Assembly (NCBI RefSeq): GCF_943734655.1
Contig: NC_071354.1
Location: 198,708,911-198,772,910 of the forward strand
DNA length: 64,000 bases
From: Sabethes cyaneus
Taxonomy: Eukaryota; Arthropoda; Insecta; Diptera; Culicidae
Direction of reading: 5' to 3'
In this document: one piece after another, positions 46,180 to 57,993 of the stretch
Layout: each line of letters starts with the position of its first letter
Numbering within the stretch: position 1 is the stretch's first letter
Made by a program: the position numbers and the translations under genes
Notes under the pieces: generated by a model
What the model saw: only the letters and a program-made list of their open reading frames with translations
What the model was told of the DNA's origin: nothing
Database searches by the model: none

Positions 46180-46870
46180 GAACTCAAAGAACTAATACAA
46201 AGATTAAACATCTTCGTAAACACTGGCCAATGGAATGTATCCGTAGTTTTCGGAATTCTGAACAGACATTTATAATTTCCGGATCGTAAGATTCGGGCTC
46301 AACTAGTGCTTGAAATAACACAGTAAGCCTGAATATAAAAATCCGAAAAGAAACATAAAAGAAAAATAGTAAACCGGTAGAGTAAAGTGTCTCAAAAATA
46401 GGAAGCTGTAAAAACGAAAAGTCGACGCACAGAAAATATAGCAGACAAAAGCTAAAGACAGGAAACCTCACTAACAGAAGCTAAGACAGAAATTCAGAGA
46501 GCCAAAAGAATTATACAACCGGAAAAACAGAAATCTAAAGGAACACTGTAGAAACTGAAAGCCTTAAAAACAAAAAAAAGGACAATACAGAGATCCGAAT
46601 AGACAGAAAAAATATTGAATGGTTGAATAGTTGAAAAAACGGAAAGAACTCACAGAGTCCGTAAAAACAGAAAGGCGGAAATCCAAAGAGCTACATAGAA
46701 TAACAGAAAAGTATTGAATGACAGGAAGAATATAAGACAGAATTTTCAAAAGATAAAAATTTAAAGAGAAAGAAAACTGTGAAAACAAAAAAAAAGTATA
46801 CTCTGAAAACCTTTAAAAACTGAAAATCCAAGCAGACAAAAAGTCCAGAACATAAAGTCGGAAAGGTAGA
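46180..46870. repeat. A/purine-rich degenerate satellite, part 2
   Basis: Imperfect AGAAAACCGAAAGACAG-type repeats on the plus strand. No gene recognised. Confidence 0.6.
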
Positions 46871-46874
46871 AATA

Positions 46875-47850
46875 CCCGATCAGGAGGCCATAACAAGATT
46901 ATAAATGTTTTATAACACATTTTGATATTTTTAACCTATTATGTTACAAATCAAAAATAAACTAATTAGGAAGCAAATTCTAGTTTGTAATAGATTCAGT
47001 TACAAGTAACACATTGAGCTATGAATGAGCTATATAGATTCCACCACTAAGAATGACACATTTCGCTTTAATAACAAAATATTTTACTTGCAAATTACTT
47101 TTATAACAAAATATGTTACTTGCAAAACTTATTTTAATTACCGTCATCATTTTAAAGTATATTAAATACGTCACTTCACAGTTACTAATACTTGCTAATA
47201 TATCTTTATTAGCTGTGTTATTTTTGGAATATCTTGAAATGTTGACAATTAACCTTTAACACAATGTGTTAAAATAAAATCATTACATGGTTTGTTATGA
47301 ATCAGGTATTAATTAGAGGCAATGTAGTTATAATTTTTGATATTTTAACCACTTACGGAGGCCAATTTATACCAACGCAAAAACGAGAGAAAGAACGGAC
47401 GCAATTAAGATACGGCCTGTAGGCCGTATTTTTTTGTTTAAATTCCCCTTTGGTAAATGAGATAAGCCCTATTCGATTCTGCGGACTTTTTTACACAAAA
47501 ATATTAGGTTTTTAACTTTTGTTTTCTCAAAGCTTTGCTTGGAACAGTCCAATAAGGGTGAAAAACATTAAAAATAGGGGAAAATGCGCAAAATGTGGCA
47601 CTTCCCGATGATAAACAGGAAAGGGATCGGCACCACGCGATTCTCCGGAAAATTTTACATAAGATCACCTATATTTTATAAGCGTGCAGGCCGTATCTTA
47701 ATTGCATCCGTTTTATCTCTCGTTTTTGCCCATAGTGCAACGGTTGTTATAATATGATTAAATATATCAAATTAATAACAACTGTTTTTAGAAAATTTGA
47801 TAATAAAATAACCAGATATGTTATAATTTTGTTAGGTCCTCCTGATCGGG
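46875..47850. mobile_element. TA-target MITE (CCCGATCAGGAGG ends), with a nested element
   Basis: Inverted ends CCCGATCAGGAGG, then a TAACAA-ATTATAA block on both sides, flanked by TA at 46873-46874 and 47851-47852. The interior is AT-rich with ATAACAAAATATGTTA-type strings. It is related to the elements at 15789-16326 and 13010-13287. A second element is nested at about 47375-47732. Confidence 0.8.
47375..47732. mobile_element. MITE nested in the CCCGATCAGGAGG element
   Basis: Inverted ends share GCAAAAACGAGAGA, then AACGGA-GCAATTAAGATACG and GCC on each side. The exact outer limits are uncertain by several bases and no target duplication was resolved. A CGGCCTGTAGGCCG hairpin followed by T residues lies just inside the left end. 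Confidence 0.65.
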
Positions 47851-47854
47851 TAGC

Positions 47855-49390
47855 CAGTGAAATACAGAGCCTGAAAGACGGAAAACTGGAAAGATAGAAA
47901 TCCGAACGGACAAAAAACTTAAAAGACAGCAACCGAAAAACAGGAAAACAAAATGGAATGACACAGAAAGCTAAAAAGACCATACGAAAATCGAAAAGGC
48001 ACAAGAGTTCCGGAAAACCCGTACCGAAAGCTACAAAAATAGAAGGAATAAAAAGGAATTTGATTACATTTACATTTATTCATTTACATCATCGGACAAC
48101 AGGGTCTACATGATAATACTAAAACATTAGACAGGATAACGAAAATATAAAAAACAGGCAATACAAAAGACAGCAGGCCAGAATTGGCAAAACTGGAAAT
48201 GCGAAAATTCGGACAAAGACGAAGAGAAAGGGCGAGAGGGAGCGATAGAGAGATAGATAGAGAGAGATGAAAGAAGAGATCAAAAGATCTCTAACTGACA
48301 GAAAGACAAACAGAGCAAAACATATACCGGTGAACCAAACAGGTAAATTCGAAAGGATAAAAGTCCCGAAAGTAATAAAACCGAAAAAACAATAATGGAT
48401 GGAACGCGAACAGACAAAGCTAAAAAAAACTGGAAGCCAGGAAAGTAGAAACCTGGAAAGACAGAAAGCTGAAATAACAAAAAATAGGAATAGTAAAAAC
48501 AGTCAAATAATAGATAAGACAAAAACATGAACAGATAAAATTTCACAAAAACTGAAAGCCGGAAAGAGAAAGTCCGGAAAGACAGACATTCTAAAAACGC
48601 ACCAGAATGGCAAAAATCCGACTAAATAAATAACTAAAAATCAAAAATCTGGAATGATTGCTAGCTAGAACGAAGAAATTTAGCAAGACAGAAACCAGAA
48701 ACTTAAAAAAGAGAAAACCAGAAACTAATAAAGCAGCAAAGATAAAATTACGAACAAAAAATACAAAAGGCCAATAAAACAGAAAGCAAATAACTAAATC
48801 GACAAAAAATGAAAATATCAAGATCCAAAACGAGAGAAAGCAATAAAATAAAAGTGTCGAACAGTCAGAAAGATAGAGAAACAGAAAGACTTAAGGATAG
48901 AGTCATATAAGCAAATAGACAAGAAGACAGAAAATCAGAAAACAAAGAGAAAGAAAGAAAAGTAGAAACGAAAAGGCAGAATGACAAATATACATTAGAT
49001 TGAGCGAAAAGACAAAGATACCGAAAGGCCGCAATTCAGAAAGAAGACAGATAGGAGAACGATATACAATAGAACGACAAAATGACTGAAAACCAAAACG
49101 GTAAAACATTGGAAAAATAGAAAAACGAAAAAACAGAAAGCTGTAAAGAGAGACAATTTCAAAAACACAAAGTTAAAAGGGATGAAAGTCGTACCATTTT
49201 CCGTAAAGTTTCGGTAAAATCTTCAATTTGAAAGTTATGTTTTTTACTAGGAAAGAAAGAAATACCAACAGTCAAAGATTGGAAAAACTAGGAAACTCAA
49301 TGGGCAGAAAATTCAAAATACAGAAAGTTGAATAAAGAAAAAACCGATAAAATACAAAGTCTGTTTATATAAAAATAAGAACAAATAGAA
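47855..49390. repeat. A/purine-rich degenerate satellite, part 3
   Basis: Plus strand made of AAAAGACAGAAA-type imperfect repeats, with a GAGA/GATA tract at about 48225-48275. Minus-strand frames rich in Phe/Leu/Ser are compositional. Confidence 0.65.
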
Positions 49391-50071
49391 AGCATAAAAG
49401 ACAGTGTGGAGGATAAGCATAAGCATAAGCATAAGCATAGGATACCGCCCGTGTGCTGCTACTCCGTTATTGACCAGGACCGATCAAAATTGCAAAATGA
49501 TGGCTGAAAAGAGCATACTTGGGACAGCAGGCTATTTTTCATTGTGCAACCTTATCAGGTCCCGGCATGCTGATCAATACCGACGCCGGCCACGTCCGAA
49601 TGTGGGTCCTGGTGGGATGGGAAGGAATGTTAGTCCAATACTTGTTGCTACTAAAGACCAGGGAATCCTCTGCATCTTCACAAGTATTTCGGGAAAGGAA
49701 TTGTTGTTAGTAGATGGGGGAGTTATATGAGACTAACCTGACTATTCAAAAATTTTCTGGTAAAGCCAGTAATTACGAAAATTAAGATACCTTTAAAAAA
49801 TACCTTTTAATAAATTTAATATAATGCGATTGGTGCTCATATACAACCATAATTTGATAATTTACATCTAAAAATATTATGCACATGCGAGATTTAAAGT
49901 GACTCGAAAACCTCGTGACAAATTTCAATTTATTATACCTGAAAACAAAAATCAGGCATAATGAAACAAGCCAATATACTTCCTAAGTTGATAAGCATTT
50001 CCTCCTATCAACGCTAATATGCAGAGATATAGCGCCCTACACGCTTAGCATAAAAGACAGTGTGGGGGATA
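49391..50071 (-). mobile_element. Retroposed insertion with a 25-bp target duplication and (AAGCAT)n end
   Basis: AGCATAAAAGACAGTGTGG and the next six bases occur at 49391-49415 and again at 50047-50071 with one mismatch in 25. The insertion (49416-50046) begins with four tandem AAGCAT units, which on the minus strand would be a (TATGCT)n 3' tail. A long duplication plus a simple-repeat tail fits a non-LTR-type insertion on the minus strand. No reverse transcriptase is present; the plus-strand frame 49404-49730 overlaps the tail and has no recognised domain. Confidence 0.6.
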
Positions 50072-50284
50072 CAAATAAATAAAGCTACTGTGCTACCTGA
50101 CTCACAACGAACCCCTATTTCCGAAATTCTAAAATCTCTCATGATTTTATTTTTGGAGTAAACATGCAATTTCTTATGTTATATAGTAGATATTTGTTTG
50201 CTCTATTCGAATTTATGATCAATTAAACCAAAAACCACAAAGTTTGTGAGTTATGAGACCCTCCCCGTATATAATGTATATTCG

Positions 50285-51130
50285 TTTTGAGTCAAGTAAC
50301 ACAGTAGAAACATTGATAGTCAGAAAACCCAAAAAACTAAGACAGAAAGACTAAAGCTGGAAAGATAAAAATCCGGAAGGAGAGAAACCTGTAAAAGTAA
50401 AGCGCCAAACAAAAACAGAGAGAAACAGAAGAAAAGCAACAGGAAAGCAAATAGACAGAAAGATAGAAAAACAGAAATACAAGGAAATAGAAACACAGAA
50501 AGATGGACTAAATGACTGACAGATAGAAATGACGTTCTACGGAGGTGCGACGATTGCTAGTTGAACCAAAAGACAGACAAATACAAGAAGATAAAAAGAC
50601 AGGAAAACAAAGACAGAAAGCAGGATAAATAACTAAATAGAAGACAGAGAGCTTGAAATAGCTTAACATAAACCTAGAAATCTAAAAAAACAAAGAAACG
50701 GAAATTAGACAACACACGTAGTCAGAAGCAAATAAAAACAGAAAAGAGAAAATAACCGAGAGATTCAAAGCCAGAAGGACAGAAAACTGAAAAAATAAAA
50801 TGTTAGATGGAGAGAACCGTAGAAACAAGCTGATCTGAACAGAAAGAAAGACATGAAAAGATAACTAGAAGGACAAAGACAGAAAGGTCAGAAATAGACA
50901 AGAAACAGCAAGACAGAAAAATAGAGCAACAGAAAAATGGAAATACAGAGAAACAAAAAGACAAAAAGACACGGAGACTGAAAGACAGAATGGCAAAACT
51001 AAAATAGGAAAAACGAGAAAAGCAGAAGAATAGAAAGGCAGAAAAACCAAATGTCGAAAATAGAAAAAATAAAGATGGCAGAAATTTAAAAAATAGAAAG
51101 CTTAAGGGAACGAAAATCTTGCCATCTTTG
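50285..51130. repeat. A/purine-rich degenerate satellite, part 4
   Basis: AGACAGAAAGACAGAAAA-type repeats continue; no gene recognised. Confidence 0.65.
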
Positions 51131-51132
51131 GT

Positions 51133-51600
51133 AAAGTCATAATAGGGTTTATTTCTAATTCCCGTCGTAGTAAGTAAAGCCATTCTAATTTTCATCATTT
51201 GTTGGATGGATTTAATGAATACTCCAAAAGTTCTTGTGCTGATTTGACTAAAATACTCTTACCTTCCGATCCGTGAACTTTCAAATCACTGAAAAGCGAT
51301 TCTTAAAGCATATCATTGAAATTACGAAACTGACTTTATATCTTAAATTCGTCGTACCGTTTTAAAATCCGTCCATGAAAATTTATCATCGTCCAAACTA
51401 AAAATCACAATAATGTTTACGATGTGATAATGACAATGAGACACGATAATGTGTAGGACGGCATGACAAATGTTATTCTGCAAAATAGCTGCAGGTCCTG
51501 CAAGTTTTCCCGGCTGCAGAATAACGACAATGCGTTGCGTGAGTTATTTTCATTTATGAATGACGGAAATTGAAACGATTAGTCGACATTTTCTTCAAGC
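51133..51600. repeat. Dispersed repeat, unoccupied copy
   Basis: About 465 bp, from GGGTTTATTTCTAATTCCCG to GATTAGTCGACATTTTCTTC, repeated with about 90% similarity at 57994-60050. There it is interrupted after GTCGCACCG by a 1.6-kb foldback. Here the same point reads GTCGTACCGTTTTAAAATC, uninterrupted near 51355. Class unknown; non-coding. Confidence 0.85.
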
Positions 51601-51604
51601 AAAG

Positions 51605-51873
51605 CTCGACAGAAATACAAGTAAGGAAATAGAAGGATCGAACAAGTGAAAAACAGAAAAGCAGATCGCTGAAAAATCAGAACAGTTAAAATAAATGGCT
51701 ATAGGTCAGCTTTAAATAAGAAAATAAAGCTAAAAAATAAGAAAACAGAGACCGAAAAGTCGAAAAGACAGAAAGACAACAGTAAAAAAAGTAAAGACGA
51801 GAAGACATGATAGCGACAAAATACAAAGCCAGATAGAGAATACTGACAATCCATAAAATTAAAAAAATAAATA
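51605..51873. repeat. A/purine-rich degenerate satellite, part 5
   Basis: Short continuation of the purine-rich repeat between two insertions. No gene. Confidence 0.5.
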
Positions 51874-52487
51874 TAGTAATGTTCCGATTTTGTTAGCCCC
51901 ATATTGAATTTCGGGCTGACAAAAAGGGAAACTGACAAAATCGGGAAAAATTTTTTTTTTTCAAGATTCAGGACTTGTGATATTGATGACTTTTACTAAA
52001 AATTAAATTTTAATCCTCAATTGCTCAACCGTAAGCTCAATGAACCGGGTAACCTTCTATCTCTTCAGCAAAGATAGAAAAGTCCTAATTCTCATAAACG
52101 AAAAGTCGGTAAAAACAGTTTTTCTATTTTAGCTGTTTTCGTAGTTGTTGTATGACTTTTTTCTGTTTAACAAAGTTGTACAAATAGTAAAAATACACAA
52201 CGTTGCTGAATATAGTATACCTCTATCTTTGCTTGTTTAGGAACTATAGAACTTTTACTATAAAAATACCCTAATTTTGACCACGAATTACTCGTAAGAA
52301 GGCATCATTTTATTCAAAAACTCTCCCCAGAGAATCAGAATAGTTTCAAGCAGGCTGAAAAGTTTTATAAATCATGTTTAAAAGCACAAAAGTTAAACAA
52401 TATTTATAGGCTGACAAAATCGGGATAAAATGCTTCTAAAATCGGGGGTAGACAAAATCGGGAGCTGACAAAATCGGAACATTACTG
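51874..52487. mobile_element. MITE with AGTAATGTTCCGATTTTGT ends
   Basis: The ends TAGTAATGTTCCGATTTTG (left) and CAGTAATGTTCCGATTTTG (right, reverse complement) are inverted copies. GACAAAATCGGGA-type motifs recur next to both ends. The middle (about 52150-52300) shares sequence with 21560-21760 in opposite orientation. No target duplication and no coding region were found. Confidence 0.7.
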
Positions 52488-52489
52488 TG

Positions 52490-52800
52490 GTTGGAAAGAG
52501 AGAAAACCACAGAAAAAAATAGCCGAACAGACAGAAAGAGAAAGCAAGACAGAAAGGCAGAAAAACCAAAAGATGAAAATACAGAGAAACAGAAAGACAA
52601 TATAACAGTGAGATTGAATGAAAGGAAAGCAAAACGACAGAAACAGATAGCAACGACAGAATGGCAAAAAAAAACATAGAGTATCCGAAAAGCAGCAGAA
52701 TAGAATAAACAGAACATCAGAAAAATAGAGTAACGTAAAGACACAATGCTGGGAAGGCTGGAAATTTGAAAGACAGGAAGGGAGGAAAGCCTTTGACAAA
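52490..52800. repeat. A/purine-rich degenerate satellite, part 6
   Basis: The last block of AGACAGAAAG-type repeats before the gene region. Confidence 0.6.
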
Positions 52801-54047
52801 CATTGAAATATTTCTAATGGATAACATTAAAAAAAATTTAAAAGTGGCATGTTTGCATTCAAAAATCTCAAGAAAAACTATTTTAAATGAATTTTGCAAA
52901 AGTCCCTATTTTAATTGAGTTGAATTGAACTTCGACCAGTTGGACTGTGCAGCCGTTACATTTGGTTTCTTAATTGATTATCAAATCAAATCAAATGGCT
53001 CATGGTCTTGTTCATTCGACAGTGAAAGTTTAAAATATTTTTTCCTGGTTGTCAATTCCTAATCTTTCCCAAATTTTCCATGAGGTACAGCATAGTTTTG
53101 CCTATTTTTTCCATGAACTATGCCCGTGCCCAAAATTTTATACCATTCTAGAGCCCCTCGTTTAATTTTGTAAGCCCTTTTTTTAGTATTTTTTCCTTTG
53201 TGCAAACACCTGTACCGCAATTCAAATATTTCACACTTCGGAAACAACGTGTTGCTAATCGCGCCAGCAAATTCAATTCCTCTGAGTTGTACACAAACTG
53301 TTGCTATTTATTGATTGTGCCTCGCGAACTAACCTGTACTAGACAACCTCTTCGTCACTAGCGGAAATAGATTGTCCTCGTACTTGACGTTCAACAACAA
53401 CAACAAAAATGGCGTGCCGTCGTCTATTTCCCGCAACGGTAAAAACCAAAAAAAAATATCACAAACTAACACCGAACCGATACGCTTCGGTTCGGTTAGG
53501 GAATTGCACGTTTGAGTCATCATCGCAATGCAAAACAAAAACATGAACGGCATAACAAGTGCCGAAATGTTGTTTTCTTGTACCGCCATCCACCTATCCA
53601 CTCTGCATCCATTCCTTCGTTGGACGAAGTGAATTTCCTCGCGCGTTCCTTACGATTTCGCTAGGGCTTTTTTTGCTGTGTTTGTGAAATCCCACCATAG
53701 CCGACCACAATCAGTCACACTTCATTAGCTTGCAATTGATACGGTACCGATTAGTTCATTTTAGTCACCGTCCCGTGTAATTGGCGTCCCCCGTTTGTTG
53801 CTAATCAGACTAATTCCTAGGCGAGAAAAAAAAAACGAAAACGGATTCCAGCGGAAGGCGAGAGCCACACACGCACACCCTCTGATGCAACATGAGAGGT
53901 TTTCGCTAGCACATCCTACCGTAAACGTAGAACCAGCAGCAGCAGAAAATTTTCCCATCTCGATCACCCCGATTGTGCAATCAGTGACCGTTACATAATC
54001 GGAAAACTTCGAGACTAATTCTGCGTACTTTCCACGGTACCACTAAA
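52801..54047 (+). promoter_or_regulatory. Upstream region and probable 5' leader of the 975-aa gene
   Basis: From about 53280 the DNA is less repetitive and richer in G+C, as expected near a gene start. TCAGTC at 53711-53716 fits the arthropod initiator consensus and could mark a start 330 bases before the ATG, but no TATA box supports it. An in-frame TGA at 53985-53987 closes the frame upstream of the ATG at 54048. An upstream spliced leader cannot be excluded. Confidence 0.3.
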
Positions 54048-57000
54048 ATGGGTGTCTTTCTGTCGGTTCTAGTGGCCAGCGTTGGCGTAATGGATTTGAT
54101 CAACTGTTTGGCGTACGTTTCCAATCAGCTGGCCTCCGCCCCAAGTGCTGGCGCAGAGGAGGATATCGAACGGTATCGCCGAGTACTGCGGGGGAAAATC
54201 GAAGATGCTCCGAAGGGTGTTGTGGAAGGGTTGACCTACGCGTTGGATGGTGTTATGTACAAGGATGGTTATCGAGTGGAAAAGTTCGATGATGAACGAT
54301 TGGATCAGCTGAATGTGAAGATTCGACACTTGGAACAGAAGAGCCACGAAAAGGATTTGAAGCTTGATCAACTGAATGTTAAGTTGCTGGAGCTGGAGAG
54401 AAAGTCAGCTGAGCGTGAAGTAGTGATCGACGAGCTTCGATCAAGATCGGTGAGTCGGGCCGTAAGTCCGGTGCCAAGTACTTCGCGCAGTTCTGGTGTA
54501 TTTCGGGATGTACCAAAAATTTTGCTAGAAGACAGCGACTCCCAGCAAGGATCGAGGAAGTTTCGGCCTATCTACCGGGAAGATGAACTTCGGCGAACCA
54601 TTAAGAAACGTTCCGTTTCGTCGACTGTTTCCGAAGATCGTACCGATGAACTGGAAGCGTTAACTCAATTGGAAGATGACGAAGCTACACAAATGGATGA
54701 TTATGTCCCGCTGGTGTACACAAGGGAAGATCCGCAGCATCCGAACGGGACTAAACATAATATCAGCCCAATTCTGGAACTGTGCGCTATGCACGAAAAC
54801 GATGAGCGACATCGAGCTTTTGAACGATCGCCGGAGCCAGTGTCGATGGCTGCGGGTGTCGAGCGACCTTGGGGTGACATAAATCTAGATGAAACGAAGG
54901 AGAAGTGTATGATTCATCAATCCAAGACCCTCCTGATTGAAGAGGAAACTCGTGACAGTGATAGCAGTGCACTGGAAGATAATGATGTTCTAGTCAGTCA
55001 AAGAGCTAGCCCAAGAAATATCTTTCCGGAGCTTCCTCAGTTGACCAAAGAAATGTTCCTAACGACTAGTGAGTCAGTTCCGTCGAATCTCAGCTCTCAT
55101 TCCAACAGTCCCGATCCGGATCAACCGTATCTGAAACGAACCAGGAAAAAGAGCGACTTGACAGCACTGCTGCTCGATGAAGAACGAAAATCTGGAGCGT
55201 TTAGCGGTGTGATCATTCAAACTGAAGAATACGAATCCGAGGAGGAAGCCGATCGCACTGCGTTCATGCAGTCTAAGTCACCGTCCCCGTATGTTGGTGC
55301 TTTCTTGGATAATGAACGATTAGAATCTACCGGCCAATTGATACCACTTGTAAGCGATCTTCCGAAGTCTACTCCTTCTGAGGACGAACAACGTTCATCC
55401 TCCCAAGAGTTTCTACAGAAATCCAGCGAGTATGTCCCGGGAGAGTCGAGAAACGCTAGCATCTCTCCGGCTCCGATAGGTTCATCGGGGTCTCCTGCGT
55501 CACCCGTCTCATCCATTGTAGTGAGTACTCCTTCCCTCGCACTCATATTATTGTTAGTTTTGATAATTACCCAAAATATTTTGTGTCATATTATAGGACG
55601 ACTCCATCAAGGACGGCCCTTCTCAAGCGGGCGACGATCGTCTCGCGCCTTCTCCGGTTCCATCAGACCGAAATGTAAGTAGGGAAGGTAGTATTTCTCT
55701 TGCTTCCACCGATGCGTCTGCCGGTAGTCTAGATTTGCATGTTGACCAAGAACAGTCTTCTCAACCGCCTTCACCATCACCACTACCACCATCAGAGGTT
55801 CAGCAGAAGGTTACAGTAGCCGATCTTGGCGCTGGTGGTGTCGGCCGGAAGAACTCGAAGAGTCCAGTGACTGCTGCCAACAAGAGACGCACTCCTCCTC
55901 GACGGATTCGAGCCCGGTTGCGAATGGCCCGCAGTGTAACTCCCATTGACTTCAACCAAACGTTCATGGAACAGTTCTCCGAACAACGAATCTGCGTTTC
56001 GCCATCGGAGCTGGAGGACTACATCAACAGTATGGACGAAATTAAAATTGATCCACCGAAGCCGGTTACCCCGAATTACTTTCTACCGACAACTCCGATG
56101 ACCTCTGGGGTTCCTAGTTTGATAGTTACTGACGAACAAGGAGCCGATGCACGTTTTCACGACTCTTTATCAACTAGATCGTTCTACGGAAAGGATAACA
56201 CAACTCCGATTCGAACCCTGGATCACCGCGTAAACTACGTTGAATGGATTAAAAAGTTTCCTGACAACATGACAAGCCACCTGGAACTTGAGGATTATGA
56301 CAGCGACGATGAAGAAGTTGAAAACATCATCAGTAGTGCTGGTTTGAAGCTGGAAAGCAACAATTCCGCAAAGGCTTCTAGTTCCGAACCGGAGGATTCA
56401 GCGAAAGTTAGTGACGACGATAAACTTTCCGTGCATTCGACGTTTGATACGTCCAAGAGTCCAGCGATGTTCGAGGACAAGGAACCGTCAATTTCCTTAA
56501 ACGTGTGTGCATCGTCTTCTCCCGATTCTTCACTCTCATCCGAATCGTTACTAGACTCATCCTCTTTGGCACTTGGTTCCCCCCTTCTAAACTCGATAGC
56601 GTCTCCAAACAGTCACTTTACACCCATTTCTTCTCCCACACCATCACCAAAGCCAACGACATTTGATACACCATCACCCCGTACGTTGCCCAAACTCATC
56701 ATACCTCCGCGTTCGCCCACTGCATCTCCGATTCCACGAGACATGACTCCGGAAGAAATGGTCTACGACATCGGACATCTGGACGGGCTAATCTTCGAAA
56801 CAAAAAGTCGCTCTCCAACGCCCCAAATACCAGAGCAGAGTCCCCTCTCACCCGAAGAACTTGCGTACGACATCGGAAACCTCGGCGGCTTGATTCTGGG
56901 TCCACCCAGTCGATCCGCAACGCCTCTTCCACCGTTGTCGCCATCACCAACACCAGTACCGCGGTCGCCGCTGCTGTCACCCTCCTCGACTTCGACACCA

Positions 57001-57051
57001 CCACAACAGCACTCGGCAAGTTCAGACTCGAATAGCGCAAACCACACCTAA
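54048..57051 (+). CDS. Unrecognised 975-residue Ser/Pro-rich protein (two coding exons)
   Basis: Coding exons 54048-55520 (491 codons) and 55597-57051 (484 codons plus TAA) join in phase 0. ATG context ACTAAAATGG is good and an in-frame stop lies upstream. Residues 3-24 are hydrophobic (GVFLSVLVASVGVMDL...), a possible signal anchor. Residues 84-133 form a predicted coiled coil with a duplicated 21-residue unit starting LDQLNVK (85 and 106). The remainder is Ser/Pro/Asp/Glu-rich and probably disordered, with many S/T-P sites. Short conserved-looking islands stand out: RVNYVEWIKKFPDNM (about 702-716), an acidic DYDSDDEEVENII (about 724-737), and a tandem motif TPEEMVYDIGHLDGLI (about 875) and SPEELAYDIGNLGGLI (about 909). 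The C terminus is Pro/Ser/Thr-rich. I do not recognise the family; a scaffold or adaptor role is a guess. Unspliced, the frame would end at 55682. Confidence 0.85.
55521..55596 (+). other. 76-bp intron
   Basis: Donor GTA|GTGAGT at 55521 and acceptor ATTATAG|GAC ending at 55596. The interval is AT-rich against GC-balanced exons and its removal joins two long frames in phase 0. Its length is typical of small dipteran introns. If retained, translation continues through a very hydrophobic stretch (LALILLLVLIITQNILCHII) and stops at 55682. Confidence 0.85.
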
Positions 57052-57193
57052 CCTAGAACGCTTACTAGTATAACCGGTAGCTTTAGAACTGTTTGCCGTG
57101 AATTTTTCTTTCAATTAACCATTCGTACACGATCTATTTTTTGTACTTCAATACTACACGCAAACTCCGAAAAAACTACGAATATTCTTTGTT

Positions 57194-57199
57194 AATAAA
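57194..57199 (+). terminator. Poly(A) signal AATAAA
   Basis: AATAAA 143 bases after the stop codon of the 975-aa gene, the first such hexamer in its 3' flank. Cleavage would be expected near 57215-57230. Confidence 0.6.
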
Positions 57200-57229
57200 T
57201 TGTATTAAATCTACCGAATATACACGCTT

Positions 57230-57990
57230 TCTTTCATTGATAATAATCCATTTCTTTGTACTTATCCCATTTGAGGCTTGTTTTATGACAAAAAAAAACC
57301 CTTTTACTGCATCTGCAAAGCATAAACTGTGCCGGTCGTCCTCCCGAACGACAATGTCACCTAGTAGGTAGTAGTACAGTGTGGGACCACCGCGCACCGC
57401 GCCGGCATCATTTGTCTTAGCATGCTCCAATTTATAAAATTTACGGCTCCGAAGTGCGACCAAGCGTCGACTTGAGCGATTTAAGATGGGTTAAAGTGCC
57501 AAAATTTTGCATTTCACCGCGAATTCCAATTCGCTATGATGTTGCACTTTGAGTTCGAGATGAGATGACGATGATGTTGGTTCTGGTTGTGCCGCCGGCC
57601 GGCCGCCCGGCCTGTGTCGGATAAATTCATGCTTGCACTCTTTGTCGGCGAAATTTTCTGCGTTCCAAGGAGCAAAAAGTTATGACTCTACTAGTTACGT
57701 GTGTCACGCTGAAATTTAAGTGGGTAATTTCGAGAAGCTAGAACGGGCCATAGAACTTGTGTTGTTGAACACGAAGTATTCAGTTATTCGATCACATGAA
57801 GATAAACCAGCAAAATGGACTTGAAATGGACAGCTGAATCAGTCGAAACGAATTATCCAATGGCTTGAATGATTGTGTTCCAAACATATTGCCTAAATAC
57901 TAGCTATACGGGACAGTTCTTTCACAATAAAATAATTTATTTCGAATATAAAAATGGTGTCTTGCGATTTAAAAGGTACAAGTTTTTTTT
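57230..57990. other. Unassigned spacer downstream of the gene
   Basis: No repeat recognised up to 57990. G+C-richer at 57380-57620, with GCCGGCCGGCCGCCCGGCC near 57593-57612. The minus-strand frame 57463-57176 lacks recognisable features. Confidence 0.3.
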
Positions 57991-57993
57991 ATC

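Noticed and set aside
47405..47440. Hairpin followed by T-run resembling a bacterial terminator
   Set aside because: The context is eukaryotic and the hairpin is part of a nested MITE end.
48280..49109. Minus-strand frames rich in Phe/Leu/Ser that look like membrane proteins
   Set aside because: They are the complement of the A/purine-rich satellite; hydrophobicity comes from T-rich codons.
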